A stretch of DNA of 64,000 nucleotides from Cellulomonas soli (GTDB lineage: Bacteria > Actinomycetota > Actinomycetes > Actinomycetales > Cellulomonadaceae), in NCBI RefSeq assembly GCF_013409305.1, contig NZ_JACBZJ010000001.1, forward strand, positions 2,852,001 to 2,916,000, read 5' to 3'. Below the pieces are notes generated by a model that ran no database searches, was not told where the DNA came from, and worked only from the letters and a program-made list of their open reading frames with translations. Every line of letters begins with the position of its first letter. Positions within the stretch are counted from its first letter, which is position 1. Position numbers and translations under genes: made by a program. Shown here one piece after another: positions 17,341 to 31,662 of the stretch.

Positions 17341-17402
17341 AGCGCCGGTACCGGTGCGGCCGACTGCCCTCCATGGCAGTGGCCGCGCACGGTACCGGCG
17401 CT
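17341..17402 (+). terminator. Very long hairpin between rpmE and prfA
   Basis: The left arm begins AGCGCCGGTACCG at 17341 and the right arm ends CGGTACCGGCGCT at 17402. Inner arms (ACTGCC at 17363-17368, GGCAGT at 17375-17380) close a six-base loop CTCCAT. Nearly the whole 62-base span pairs, with only a few mismatches or bulges. It starts nine bases after the rpmE stop and is not followed by a T-run. A terminator, attenuator or processing site separating the highly expressed rpmE from prfA is likely. Confidence 0.7.
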
Positions 17403-17476
17403 GCGTCGTTCCCACGCCGTGGCGCACGCCCTCCCGCCTGCACCGTGGCCCCGCACCCCGCCGGAACGAGGACCCC

Positions 17477-18565
17477 ATGAGCGACGCGTTCGCCGCCGCG
17501 CGACCGCTGCTCGACGAGCATGCGCAGATCGAGGTGCAGCTCGCCGACCCGGGGGTGCACGCCGACGCCGACCGGGCCCGCCGCCTGGGTCGCCGGTACG
17601 CCGAGCTGGGTCAGGTCGTCGCCGCGTACCGCGCCTGGCACGCGGCGCAGGACGACGCCGAGGCGGCCGCCGAGCTCGCCCGTGACGACGCGTCCTTCGC
17701 CGCGGAGCTGCCCGCGCTGCAGGAGGCCGCCGCCCAGACCGCCGAACGGCTGCGGCGCGTGCTCGTGCCGCGCGACCCCGACGACGCGCGCGACGTGATC
17801 CTCGAGATCAAGGCGGGGGAGGGCGGCGAGGAGTCGGCCCTGTTCGCCGGCGACCTCCTGCGCATGTACCTGCGCTACGCCGAGCGGCAGGGCTGGTCCA
17901 CGCAGGTCCTCGAGGCGACCGAGTCCGACCTCGGCGGGTACAAGGACGTCCAGGTGGCGGTGAAGGCGCGCACCGCCGGGCCGCCGGAGGACGGCGTGTG
18001 GGCGCACCTGAAGTACGAGGGCGGCGTGCACCGCGTCCAGCGTGTCCCCGTCACCGAGTCGGCCGGGCGCATCCACACCTCGGCGGCCGGAGTCCTGGTG
18101 TTCCCCGAGGTCGAGGACGCAGGCGAGGTCGAGATCGACCCGAACGACCTGCGCATCGACGTGTACCGCTCCTCCGGGCCCGGCGGGCAGTCGGTCAACA
18201 CCACGGACTCGGCCGTGCGGATCACGCACCTGCCGACGGGCATCGTCGTGTCGATGCAGAACGAGAAGTCCCAGCTGCAGAACCGTGAGCAGGCGTTGCG
18301 CGTGCTGCGCGCACGGCTCCTGGCGGCCCGTCAGGAGGACGCGGCCGCGGCTGCCTCCCAGGCCCGCCGCTCGCAGGTGCGCACCGTGGACCGTTCGGAG
18401 CGCATCCGCACCTACAACTTCCCGGAGAACCGCATCGCCGACCACCGCACCGGGTACAAGGCGTACAACCTGGACGCGGTGCTCGGCGGCGATCTCGGTC
18501 CGGTCGTCCAGTCGGCGATCGACGCCGACGAGGCGGCACGGCTGGCCGCGGCGGGCGAGGCGTGA
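17477..18565 (+). CDS. prfA: Peptide chain release factor 1
   Basis: 362-residue RF1, releasing peptides at UAA and UAG. The GGQ loop is seen in [16 protein letters not shown], and the codon-recognition region holds the RF1-type PVT motif in [13 protein letters not shown]. The N-terminal helical domain is Ala/Asp-rich. ATG at 17477 with GGAACGAGGA upstream. Its stop overlaps the prmC start (GTGA); PrmC methylates the GGQ glutamine, so the overlap couples substrate and modifying enzyme. Confidence 0.97.
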   Translation: MSDAFAAARPLLDEHAQIEVQLADPGVHADADRARRLGRRYAELGQVVAAYRAWHAAQDDAEAAAELARDDASFAAELPALQEAAAQTAERLRRVLVPRDPDDARDVILEIKAGEGGEESALFAGDLLRMYLRYAERQGWSTQVLEATESDLGGYKDVQVAVKARTAGPPEDGVWAHLKYEGGVHRVQRVPVTESAGRIHTSAAGVLVFPEVEDAGEVEIDPNDLRIDVYRSSGPGGQSVNTTDSAVRITHLPTGIVVSMQNEKSQLQNREQALRVLRARLLAARQEDAAAAASQARRSQVRTVDRSERIRTYNFPENRIADHRTGYKAYNLDAVLGGDLGPVVQSAIDADEAARLAAAGEA

Positions 18566-19470
18566 GCACGCCGGTGCGGCCCGCGGTCACATTGCGTGCT
18601 GCGGTCGAGGCGGCCGCCCGGCTGCTCGACGAGGCGGGCGTGCCCTCCGCGCGCCACGACGCGACCGCACTGGCGGCGCACGTGCTGGGCGTGGACCGTG
18701 TCGAGCTCGCGCTGCCCCCGGCGCTGCCGGAGGGGTTCGCGCAGCAGTACGCGCTCGTCGTGGACCGTCGGCGCCGGCGCGAGCCGCTGCAGCACATCGT
18801 CGGCTCCACGACGTTCCGCTACCTGACCCTGCAGGTGCGCGCCGGGGTCTTCGTGCCCCGGCCCGAGACCGAGGTCGTCGCGCAGGTCGCCGTCGACGAG
18901 GCCGCGCGGCTCGTCGCCGAGGACCGCACGCCGTGGGTCGTCGACCTGTGCTGCGGCGCCGGCGGGATCGCGCTCGCGGTCGACACCGAGGTCCCGCAGG
19001 CACGCGTGGTGGCGGTGGACGCCTCGCCCGAGGCGGTGGCGCTCACGCGTGCCAACCACGAGGCGCACCCCGTCGCGGGCCCGCCGCTGCGCGTCGAGCT
19101 GGGCGACGTGCGCGACCCCGCGCTGCTCGCCGAGCTCGACGGGCAGGTGGACGTCCTCGTCTCGAACCCTCCGTACATCCCGCCCGATGCGGTCCCCGTC
19201 GACCCCGAGGTGCGCGACCACGACCCGGACCTCGCGCTGTACGGCGGCGGGGCCGACGGCCTCGACGTGCCCCGGGCCGTGCTCGCGGCGGCGGTGCGGC
19301 TGCTCGTCCCCGGCGGCCTGCTCGTCATGGAGCACGCCGAGGTGCAGGCCGACGCGACCCGTGCGGCGGCGGCCGCCACCGGTGCGTTCACGCACATCCG
19401 CACGCTGCCCGATCTGACCGGTCGGGCACGCATGCTCGTGGCCCGTCGCGTGGGAGACTCGCAGCCGTGA
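18562..19470 (+). CDS. prmC: Release-factor glutamine N5-methyltransferase
   Basis: 302-residue SAM-dependent enzyme that methylates the GGQ glutamine of release factors. An N-terminal helical substrate domain ([32 protein letters not shown]) is followed by a Rossmann fold with [13 protein letters not shown] as SAM loop and the catalytic NPPYIP motif near residue 200. GTG start at 18562 inside the prfA stop; its own stop overlaps the next gene (GTGA). Confidence 0.96.
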   Translation: MSTPVRPAVTLRAAVEAAARLLDEAGVPSARHDATALAAHVLGVDRVELALPPALPEGFAQQYALVVDRRRRREPLQHIVGSTTFRYLTLQVRAGVFVPRPETEVVAQVAVDEAARLVAEDRTPWVVDLCCGAGGIALAVDTEVPQARVVAVDASPEAVALTRANHEAHPVAGPPLRVELGDVRDPALLAELDGQVDVLVSNPPYIPPDAVPVDPEVRDHDPDLALYGGGADGLDVPRAVLAAAVRLLVPGGLLVMEHAEVQADATRAAAAATGAFTHIRTLPDLTGRARMLVARRVGDSQP

Positions 19471-20177
19471 GCCTGAACCGGATCAAGGACGCGACCGACC
19501 CGGCGACCTGGGGACCGGCGATCGACGAGGCGGTGCACGCGATCTCCCGCGGCGAGCTCGTCGTGCTCCCCACGGACACCGTCTACGGGATCGGTGCGGA
19601 CGCCTTCACCCCGTCCGCCGTCCAGGCCCTGCTCGACGCCAAGGGCCGAGGTCGCCAGATGCCCCCGCCGGTGCTGATCCCGGACGTGCGCACGCTCGAC
19701 GGCCTGGCCACGCACGTGCCCGACGGGGCCCGGGCGCTCGCCGAGGCGTTCTGGCCCGGCGGCCTGACCCTCATCCTGGACGCGCAGCCGTCGCTGGCCT
19801 GGGACCTCGGCGAGACGCACGGCACGGTGGCCTTGCGCATGCCCGACCACCCGGCCGCGCTCGCGCTGCTGCGGCGCACCGGGCCGATGGCCGTCTCGAG
19901 CGCGAACCTCACGGGCCACGACGCGGCGGTCACGGCCGCCGACGCGCACGCCCAGCTGGGCGAGTCCGTCGCGATCTACCTGGACGCGGGGGAGGCGCCC
20001 GGCCAGGTGGCCTCCACGATCGTCGACGCGACCGGCGACGTCCTGCGGCTCGTGCGGGCGGGAGCGATCGACCTGCCGCGGCTGTGCGAGGTCGCGACGG
20101 TCGTCGATCCGGCTGCTGCCGACCCGGCCACCGGCACGCAGGTCGCCCCGGCGCAGGAGGGCGGCTCCGACCGGTGA
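19467..20177 (+). CDS. tsaC: L-threonylcarbamoyladenylate synthase (Sua5/YciO/YrdC family)
   Basis: 236-residue YrdC-domain enzyme that makes threonylcarbamoyl-AMP for the t6A37 tRNA modification. [27 protein letters not shown] and [13 protein letters not shown] are the hallmark segments; the KxR region reads [13 protein letters not shown]. It lacks the C-terminal Sua5 domain, so it is closer to TsaC in size with a short extra tail. It follows prmC by overlap, the order seen in many Actinobacteria, and overlaps the next gene. Confidence 0.94.
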   Translation: MSLNRIKDATDPATWGPAIDEAVHAISRGELVVLPTDTVYGIGADAFTPSAVQALLDAKGRGRQMPPPVLIPDVRTLDGLATHVPDGARALAEAFWPGGLTLILDAQPSLAWDLGETHGTVALRMPDHPAALALLRRTGPMAVSSANLTGHDAAVTAADAHAQLGESVAIYLDAGEAPGQVASTIVDATGDVLRLVRAGAIDLPRLCEVATVVDPAAADPATGTQVAPAQEGGSDR

Positions 20178-21385
20178 GGGTCTACCTGCTCGTCCTGCTC
20201 GTCTCGGCGCTCGTCGCCTTCCTCGCGACCCCCCTGGCGCGCTGGTGCGCCCTGCGCTGGGGGGCGATCACGGCCGTGCGCGACCGCGACGTGCACGCGA
20301 TCCCGACGCCGCGCCTCGGCGGCATGGCGATGTTCGCGGGCATGGCCGTCGCGATCCTGCTCGCCAGCCGGCTGCCGTTCCTGTCCAGCGTCTACGAGAA
20401 CCCGCGGCCGATCATCGGCATCCTCGGGGGCGCCGGGCTGGTCTGCGCGCTGGGCGTGGCCGACGACATCTGGGACCTGGACTGGCTGACCAAGCTCATG
20501 GGGCAGGTGCTCGCCGCGGGCTTCCTCGCCTGGCAGGGGGTGCAGCTCTACCAGCTGCCGCTCGGCGGCGTGACCGTCGGCTCGACGCGCATGTGGACGT
20601 TCCTCACGATCGTCACGGTCGTCGTGGCGATGAACGCGGTGAACTTCGTCGACGGCCTGGACGGCCTCGCGGCCGGCGTGCTGGCGATCGGCGGGTCGGC
20701 GTTCTTCCTCTACACCTACCTGCTCGCCCGCGAGGGCAGCAGCGGCGACTACGCGAGCCTCGCGACGCTTGTCATGGCGGTCCTGGTCGGCGCGTGCCTG
20801 GGCTTCCTGCCGCACAACTGGTACCCGGCCCGGATCTTCATGGGCGACTCCGGCGCGCTGCTGCTCGGCTTCATGATCGCGGTGGCGGCCATCGTGGTGA
20901 CCGGGCAGATCGACCCGCAGGCGGTCACGGACCGGCAGCGTTTCCCGGCGTTCGTGCCGATGCTGCTGCCGCTCGCGGTGATCGTGCTGCCGCTGCTCGA
21001 CATGACGCTGGCCGTGGTCCGGCGGATGAGCAAGGGCAAGTCGCCGTTCCACCCCGACCGCATGCACCTGCACCACAGGCTCCTCGCGCTGGGCCACTCG
21101 CACCGGCGTGCGGTGGCGATCATGTACATCTGGACCGCTGTGGCGGCGTACGGTGTGGCCTCGCTCGTCGTGCTGTCGACGACGACTGCGCTCGTGCTCA
21201 CCGGCCTGGGTCTCGTGGTCGCGACCGCGCTCACCCTCGGTCCGTTGCGCGCGCGGCAGGGCGCGTCGGGTACGGCACCGGGTCCGGGACCCGGTGCTGC
21301 ACCGTCCCCGTCCCTGCCACCCGGGCCCGATCCCGTACCCGCTCCCGTACCCGCCACCTCGACCGCACCGGAGACGACCGCATGA
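20174..21385 (+). CDS. Polyprenyl-phosphate GlcNAc-1-phosphate transferase (WecA/TagO/Rfe family)
   Basis: 403-residue multipass membrane enzyme of the MraY/WecA superfamily, loading a sugar-1-phosphate on decaprenyl or undecaprenyl phosphate for cell-envelope polymers. The cytoplasmic motifs are [46 protein letters not shown] and the [10 protein letters not shown] carbohydrate-recognition motif of WecA-type enzymes. A Pro/Gly-rich cytosolic tail of about 45 residues follows the last helix. GTG start in the stop of the preceding gene; it overlaps the AtpI-like gene. Confidence 0.93.
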   Translation: MRVYLLVLLVSALVAFLATPLARWCALRWGAITAVRDRDVHAIPTPRLGGMAMFAGMAVAILLASRLPFLSSVYENPRPIIGILGGAGLVCALGVADDIWDLDWLTKLMGQVLAAGFLAWQGVQLYQLPLGGVTVGSTRMWTFLTIVTVVVAMNAVNFVDGLDGLAAGVLAIGGSAFFLYTYLLAREGSSGDYASLATLVMAVLVGACLGFLPHNWYPARIFMGDSGALLLGFMIAVAAIVVTGQIDPQAVTDRQRFPAFVPMLLPLAVIVLPLLDMTLAVVRRMSKGKSPFHPDRMHLHHRLLALGHSHRRAVAIMYIWTAVAAYGVASLVVLSTTTALVLTGLGLVVATALTLGPLRARQGASGTAPGPGPGAAPSPSLPPGPDPVPAPVPATSTAPETTA

Positions 21386-21867
21386 CCACCGACCCCGGAG
21401 CCGACCGACCGGACGCCACCGTCGCCCGCACCGACACGGGTGCGGCGGTCGACGCCGTGTTCCGGCGTGCCCTGCGCGACACGCTGCTGTTCCTCGGGGT
21501 CCTCACCGTGCTGGGGGTGGGCCTGGGTGCCCTCCTCGCCGATGCGGCAGGCGTCTGGGGCGCGCTCATCGGGGTCGGTTTCGCGCTGGTCTTCTGCGGG
21601 ACGACGGTCGTGGTGATGCTGCGCACGGCGCACGCCAACCCGCAGACGATGGCGATCGCGGTCATGGGCTCGTGGCTCGCCAAGCTCGTCGTCGTGATCG
21701 TCGTGCTGGCGCTGCTGCGCGGGCAGACGTTCTACGACCGGGTCGTCCTGCTGGTCGTCGTGGCCGTGGGTACCATCGGTTCGGCCCTGCTCGACTACCG
21801 CGCGGTGGCCGCCGGGAGGATCCCCTACGTCGAGCCGACAGCTCGTCAGGACCCTTCGGGTGAGTAG
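21382..21867 (+). CDS. AtpI-like membrane protein
   Basis: 161-residue protein with four hydrophobic segments (about residues 38-57, 63-83, 98-115 and 122-139). Its position directly before atpB, its size and its topology fit the ATP synthase protein I family, which helps assemble the c-ring; sequence conservation in that family is low. ATG overlaps the upstream stop (ATGA). The main atp promoter probably lies after this gene, so it may belong to the preceding operon. Confidence 0.7.
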   Translation: MTTDPGADRPDATVARTDTGAAVDAVFRRALRDTLLFLGVLTVLGVGLGALLADAAGVWGALIGVGFALVFCGTTVVVMLRTAHANPQTMAIAVMGSWLAKLVVVIVVLALLRGQTFYDRVVLLVVVAVGTIGSALLDYRAVAAGRIPYVEPTARQDPSGE

Positions 21868-21869
21868 GT

Positions 21870-21875
21870 TAGGCT
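21870..21875 (+). promoter_or_regulatory. Possible -10 of the atp operon
   Basis: TAGGCT just after the AtpI-like gene fits the actinobacterial -10 pattern. It would give a leader of 75-90 bases before atpB. No -35 element is evident. Confidence 0.4.
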
Positions 21876-21972
21876 TTCGCCATCCAAGACGGTTCGGACG
21901 CCTCCTGCGTGCGCGCAGAGACGCGTCGTCCGGCCCCTTCGACCACAGGAGCTCGCACTGTCCAGCCTCGCG

Positions 21973-22770
21973 ATGATCCTGCCGTTCTCAGGTGATGAGG
22001 GCGGCGGATTCCACGCTCCGACGATCGCCGACTTCTTCCCGCCGCCCGTGCTCTTCGAGGGCACGATGTTCGAGCTCAACCGGATGCAGTTCGTCCGGCT
22101 GGTCGCGGCGCTGGCCCTCGTCATCGTGTTCGTCGTGGCCGCCCGCCGTGCCAAGCTCGTCCCGGGCCGGTTCCAGGGTGCGATCGAGATGGTCCTGGAC
22201 TTCGTCCGGGTCAACGTCGCCGAGGACATCATCGGCAAGGACAAGGGCGGCAAGTACGTCCCGCTCCTGACCACGATCTTCTGCGCGGTGCTCGCGTTCA
22301 ACATCACGGGCATCATCCCGGGCCTGAACATCGCCGGGACCGCGCTCGTGGGCCTGCCGATCATGCTGGCGCTCTGGGTGTACGTGATGTACCTGGGCGC
22401 GGGCGTCAAGGCGCACGGTGTCGGCGGGTTCCTCAAGGCGAGCCTGTTCCCGCCCGGGGTTCCGCCGTTCCTCTACGTGCTGCTGACGCCGGTGGAGTTC
22501 CTGACCGTCTTCATCATCCGGCCCGCGACGCTCGCGATCCGACTCATGGCCAACATGGTCGCCGGTCACCTCATGCTCGTGCTCTGCTTCTCGGCGACGC
22601 AGTTCTTCCTCGTCGAGTCGGGCCCGGGGATGAAGGCCTTCGGCGCCCTGACGTTCGTCGGCGGTCTGGCGATCACGCTCTTCGAGATGTTCGTCGCGGC
22701 GCTGCAGGCGTACATCTTCGTCGTCCTGGCTGCGGTCTACCTGAGCCTGTCGATCAGCGACGAGCACTGA
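21973..22770 (+). CDS. atpB: ATP synthase F0 subunit a
   Basis: 265 residues from the ATG. It is a multipass protein forming the proton half-channels; the essential arginine lies in RPATLAIRLMANMVAGHL near residue 190. The start is uncertain: the AGGAG at 21947-21951 is 21 bases from this ATG but only six from an in-frame CTG at 21958, which would add five residues (LSSLA). A non-standard CTG start is therefore plausible. First gene of atpBEFHAGDC. Confidence 0.95.
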   Translation: MILPFSGDEGGGFHAPTIADFFPPPVLFEGTMFELNRMQFVRLVAALALVIVFVVAARRAKLVPGRFQGAIEMVLDFVRVNVAEDIIGKDKGGKYVPLLTTIFCAVLAFNITGIIPGLNIAGTALVGLPIMLALWVYVMYLGAGVKAHGVGGFLKASLFPPGVPPFLYVLLTPVEFLTVFIIRPATLAIRLMANMVAGHLMLVLCFSATQFFLVESGPGMKAFGALTFVGGLAITLFEMFVAALQAYIFVVLAAVYLSLSISDEH

Positions 22771-23690
<920 letters not shown>

Positions 23691-23691
<1 letters not shown>

Positions 23692-24503
23692 TGCGGGGCA
23701 CGAGTCGGGCGTCGCTGGCAGGCGTGCGGGAGCGGTTCGAACCGGTCCTGACCGCGGCGGGCGCGCAGTCCTCCACGCTGGGCGCGCAGCTGTTCGCGCT
23801 CGTCGACGCGCTGGACTCCTCCGGCTCGCTGCGTCGTGTCCTGGCCGATCCGTCGGTCGAGCCCGAGGCCAAGGCGACGGTCGTCGCCCAGGTTCTCGCG
23901 CAGGCAGACCCGCGGACCGTCGCCGTGGCCCAGGACCTCGTGCGGCAGCGGTGGTCGGCGGACGCCGACCTCGCGGACGCCGTCGAGACGGTGGGCCTGG
24001 ACGCGGTGCTCGCCTCGGCGCAGCACGACGGCCTGCTGGCCGACGTCGAGGACGAGCTGTTCCGGCTGAACCGGGCTCTGGTCAGCCAGCGGGAGGTCCG
24101 CAGGACGCTCGTCGACACCACGGTGCCGGCGGAGGCCCGTGGCGGTCTGATCGACGCGATCCTCGCTGGTCGGGCGACCCCGGCGACCGCTCAGCTGGCC
24201 CGACGTGCTGCGACCGCCCCGCGCGGTCGGCGTTACGTCGCCGCGCTCGTGCGTCTGTCGGACCTCGTCGCCGAGCGGCGCAGCCGGCAGGTCGCCACGG
24301 TCACGAGCGCCCAGCCGCTGTCGGTCGCCCAGCGCGCCCGTCTCGGCCAGATCCTCGAGCAGGCGTACGGCAGCGCGGTCCAGGTCAACGTGATCGTCGA
24401 CCCGGACGTGCTCGGGGGTCTGCGGGTCCAGGTGGGCGCGCAGGTCGTCGACTCGACGATGCTCTCGCGCCTGGCCGACGCACGACGACGACTTGCCAGC
24501 TGA
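23691..24503 (+). CDS. atpH: ATP synthase F1 subunit delta
   Basis: 270-residue peripheral stator subunit. It is longer than the 177-residue E. coli protein, as is normal in Actinobacteria where delta is 260-270 residues or fused to b. The C-terminal region VIVDPDVLGGLRVQVGAQVVDSTM is the conserved OSCP/delta signature. ATG overlaps the atpF stop by one base. An 83-base gap follows before atpA. Confidence 0.96.
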
Positions 24504-24586
24504 CGCGCGGCCGGGCCACCCGGCGCGCGTCCACCCCACACGTGTGAGACCGCACGCACCGCGTGCGTCACGACAGGAGAGAAGCA

Positions 24587-28676
<4,090 letters not shown>

Positions 28677-28747
28677 GCCGTCGGCCCACCCGTCCCTGAT
28701 CCGTCCCGGCTCCTGCCGGGCCGGCGCGAACGTCCAGGAGGATTCCC

Positions 28748-29026
28748 GTGGCACATCTCGAGGTCGACCTCGTCGCCGCCGGCGGCAAGGTCTGGTCGGG
28801 CTCGGCCCGCCGTGTCTCGGCGCCCGCGGCCGACGGTGAGATCGGCATCCTGATCGGGCACACCCCGATCCTGTCGGTGCTGCGCGCCGGTGAGGTGCGC
28901 GTGCAGCCGACGGACGGCGGGGAGCCGCTGCGCTGGCAGGTGGACGGCGGGTTCCTGTCGGTCGACTCCGACCAGGTGACGGTCGTCGTGGACGAGGCGA
29001 CCGCCGCCTCGCACCGGACGCGCTGA
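28748..29026 (+). CDS. atpC: ATP synthase F1 subunit epsilon
   Basis: 92 residues: only the N-terminal beta-sandwich (LEVDLVAAGGKVWSG; GHTPILSVLRAGEV; GGFLSVDSDQVTVV). The C-terminal helical hairpin of the 138-residue E. coli protein is nearly absent, as in many Actinobacteria, so the inhibitory up-conformation is not expected. GTG start with CAGGAGGA. It closes the atp operon. Confidence 0.96.
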   Translation: MAHLEVDLVAAGGKVWSGSARRVSAPAADGEIGILIGHTPILSVLRAGEVRVQPTDGGEPLRWQVDGGFLSVDSDQVTVVVDEATAASHRTR

Positions 29027-29039
29027 GGTCTGCCGTCCG

Positions 29040-29474
29040 GTGCGCGGGCTGACGGTCGTGCTGGTGCTCGGTGTGGTGCTCGCCGTGCTCGCGGTCGTCG
29101 GGCTGTGGATCTCCCGGACGCACACGCTCGACCGCCGGGTCGGCTCGTTCCGCTGCGCGATCCAGCGGACGACCGGCGGACCGTGGTCCTGGGGCGTCGC
29201 GCAGTACGGTGCGGGCGAGCTCTACTGGTGGCGGCGCCACTCGCTGTCCCCGCGGCCTGCACGTCGCTGGGCGCGGCGGGAGCTGTCCGTGGTGGAGCGG
29301 CACCGCAGCGAGTCCGTGGCGGACGTGGAGCGTGCCGGCACGTCCGTCCCGGTGCTCGAGGTCACGTGCTCGACGGACTCGTCCCAGTTCCACCTGCTGA
29401 TGGCGGCCGACGCGTACGCCGGGCTGACCTCGTGGCTCGAGGCGACGCCGTCCCGCGCCGAGTCGATCATCTGA
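29040..29474 (+). CDS. DUF2550-family membrane-anchored protein
   Basis: 144 residues: one N-terminal membrane helix (residues 4-24) and a cytosolic domain with VGSFRCAIQR and RHSLSPRPARRW. This family is found beside the atp operon and nucS in many Actinobacteria; its function is unknown. GTG start 13 bases after the atpC stop, so it is probably co-transcribed with the ATP synthase genes. No obvious Shine-Dalgarno sequence. Confidence 0.85.
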   Translation: MRGLTVVLVLGVVLAVLAVVGLWISRTHTLDRRVGSFRCAIQRTTGGPWSWGVAQYGAGELYWWRRHSLSPRPARRWARRELSVVERHRSESVADVERAGTSVPVLEVTCSTDSSQFHLLMAADAYAGLTSWLEATPSRAESII

Positions 29475-29487
29475 CCTTGCCCGTCCG

Positions 29488-29503
29488 CCCGGCTCATGCC
29501 GGG
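29488..29503 (+). terminator. Stem-loop after the DUF2550 gene
   Basis: CCCGGC-TCAT-GCCGGG, a perfect six-base stem with a tetraloop 14 bases after the stop. It could end or reduce read-through from the atp operon before nucS. Confidence 0.4.
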
Positions 29504-29565
29504 CCATCGTGACCGCCTGACCCTTCGGCGCCCCGCGCCGACCGTCTGCCGGAGGAGCCTGTCCC

Positions 29566-30261
29566 ATGCGTCTCGTCGTGGCGTCCTGCGCTGCCCGCTA
29601 CAGCGGCCGGCTCAACGCGCACCTGCCGCGCGCGACCCGCCTGCTGGTGGTCAAGTCCGACGGCTCGGTGCTGCTGCACTCCGACGGCGGGTCGTACAAG
29701 CCGCTGAACTGGATGAGCCCGCCCTGCGCGCTGGCCGTCGGCGAGCCGGACGACGAGCAGCTGACGGCCGGGGTGACGCAGACCTGGACGGTGCAGCACG
29801 CCAAGTCCGACGACCGGCTCGAGATCGAGCTCTTCGAGGTGCTGCACGACTCGGAGCACGAGCTGGGTCAGGACCCCGGGCTCGTGAAGGACGGTGTCGA
29901 GGCGCACCTGCAGGAGCTGCTCGCGGCCCAGATCGGCCTGCTGGGCGGCGGCCACAGCCTGGTGCGCCGCGAGTACCCCACGGCGATCGGCCCGGTGGAC
30001 ATCCTGGCGAAGGACCCGGCGGGTGGGACCGTCGCGGTGGAGATCAAGCGTCGCGGCGACATCGACGGGGTGGAGCAGCTGACCAGGTACCTGGAGCTGC
30101 TCAACCGCGACCCGCTGCTGGCCCCGGTCCGTGGTGTGTTCGCGGCGCAGGAGATCAAGCCGCAGGCTCGGGTGCTCGCCACGGACCGCGGGATCGGCTG
30201 CCTGGTGCTGGACTACGACGCGATGCGCGGGGTCGACGACGTCGACTCGCGGTTGTTCTGA
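29566..30261 (+). CDS. nucS: Endonuclease NucS (EndoMS), non-canonical mismatch repair
   Basis: 231-residue nuclease that cuts both strands at mismatches in Actinobacteria lacking MutS/MutL. The N-terminal DNA-binding domain begins [16 protein letters not shown]. The C-terminal RecB-like nuclease domain has [16 protein letters not shown] and [17 protein letters not shown], holding the catalytic D and E-x-K residues. The protein ends in a short DSRLF, a likely sliding-clamp-binding motif. ATG at 29566 with GGAGGAG upstream. The neighbourhood atpC-DUF2550-nucS is conserved in Actinobacteria. Confidence 0.95.
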   Translation: MRLVVASCAARYSGRLNAHLPRATRLLVVKSDGSVLLHSDGGSYKPLNWMSPPCALAVGEPDDEQLTAGVTQTWTVQHAKSDDRLEIELFEVLHDSEHELGQDPGLVKDGVEAHLQELLAAQIGLLGGGHSLVRREYPTAIGPVDILAKDPAGGTVAVEIKRRGDIDGVEQLTRYLELLNRDPLLAPVRGVFAAQEIKPQARVLATDRGIGCLVLDYDAMRGVDDVDSRLF

Positions 30262-30357
30262 CGCGCCGGTCGTGAGCCGGGTCGTGGGCGAACGCCGGTG
30301 CGGCGGCACGGCTCCAGGTCCCTGTGACCTGGTGACCGGATGCGCAAGGATGGCCTC

Positions 30358-31662
30358 GTGACCTCGCCTTCCACGTCCCCGGTCCACGCCGAGCCTGCCG
30401 AGCCCGTCGGTCTCGCACTCCGCGGCCGGGTGGTCCTGCCGCACGAGGTGCTCGACGACGGGGTCGTGGTCGTCGAGGGTGCCGCGATCGCATGGGTGGG
30501 CCCCGCCGGTGACGTCCCTGCGACGTGGAGCGCCCTCGTGCCGGCACCGGACGCGTCGGGCTCCCTGCTGCTCCCGGGCCTGGTCGACGTCCACTGCCAC
30601 GGCGGAGGCGGGGCGAGCTTCCCTGACGCGCTCGACGTCGCTCAGGCGCGGATCGGGGCCCGCGAGCACCTCGCGCACGGCACGACGAGCCTGGTCGCCT
30701 CGCTCGTCACGGCGCCCGCCGAGGTGCTGCTGGCCCGCACGGCGGTGCTCGCCGAGCTGGCGGACGCGGGAGAGCTGGCCGGCATCCACCTCGAGGGCCC
30801 GTTCCTCTCGGCGCAGCGGTGCGGCGCGCAGAACCCGGCCGACATGCAGGTCGGCTCGGCGCGGCTGGTGTCGCAGGTCGCGCAGGTGGCGCGAGGGCAC
30901 CTTGCGACGATGACGCTCGCACCCGAGGTGCCGGGCGTGGCCGACGGAGGCTCGGCGCCCGGCTCGACGGCGCCCGACGACGCGGTGGCCGCGCTGGTCG
31001 CGGGCGGGGCGCTCCCGTCGATCGGCCACACGGACGCCTCGGCCGAGCAGGTCGACGCCGCCGTGGCCCGAGCTGTCGCCCTGCTGGCCGGTGACCCGCG
31101 TACGCGGGGTCCGCGGCCGACCGCCACGCACCTGTTCAACGGGATGCGCCCGTGGCATCACCGCGATCCTGGTCCGATCGCCTCGTGCCTGGCGGCCGCC
31201 GCGCGCGGCGAGCTGGTCGTCGAGCTCGTGGCGGACGGCACGCACCTGGCCGACGGCACCGTGCGTTCGGTCTTCGACCTCGTCGGTGCGGACGCGATCG
31301 CCCTGGTCACCGACGCGATGGCGGCGGCAGGCATGCCCGAGGGCGACTACCGCCTGGGTCCGATGGCGGTGCGGGTGGCGGACGGCGTGGCCCGCATCCT
31401 GATCGAGGAGCCGGGCGATGAGCCCGAGGTCGGCGCGATCGCCGGGGGAGTGGCGCACCTGATGGATGTCGTGCGCGCGGTGGTCGGGGCGGGTGTCCCC
31501 CTGGTCGAGGCGGTGCGCGCGGCCTCGGGCACACCCGCGCAGGTGCTCGGACGGGCGGACCTGGGGGCGCTCGAGGCCGGTCGGAGGGCCGACGTGGTCG
31601 TGACGGACGGTGAGCTGCGGGTGCTGACGGTGCTGCGGGCGGGTCAGGTCCTGGTCGGCTGA
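30358..31662 (+). CDS. nagA: N-acetylglucosamine-6-phosphate deacetylase
   Basis: 434-residue amidohydrolase that removes acetate from GlcNAc-6-P, feeding amino-sugar breakdown and wall recycling. Seen are the metal site VDVHCHGGGG, the catalytic-region GIHLEGPFLS, metal ligands in SIGHTDAS and THLFNGMRP, and the catalytic aspartate in LVTDAMAAAG. Start chosen at GTG 30358: AAGGAT at 30346-30351 ends six bases before it and could be a -10 (leaderless) or a ribosome site; an ATG at 30340 is the alternative. Its 3' end overlaps that of the convergent LacI gene by 19 bases. Confidence 0.93.
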   Translation: MTSPSTSPVHAEPAEPVGLALRGRVVLPHEVLDDGVVVVEGAAIAWVGPAGDVPATWSALVPAPDASGSLLLPGLVDVHCHGGGGASFPDALDVAQARIGAREHLAHGTTSLVASLVTAPAEVLLARTAVLAELADAGELAGIHLEGPFLSAQRCGAQNPADMQVGSARLVSQVAQVARGHLATMTLAPEVPGVADGGSAPGSTAPDDAVAALVAGGALPSIGHTDASAEQVDAAVARAVALLAGDPRTRGPRPTATHLFNGMRPWHHRDPGPIASCLAAAARGELVVELVADGTHLADGTVRSVFDLVGADAIALVTDAMAAAGMPEGDYRLGPMAVRVADGVARILIEEPGDEPEVGAIAGGVAHLMDVVRAVVGAGVPLVEAVRAASGTPAQVLGRADLGALEAGRRADVVVTDGELRVLTVLRAGQVLVG

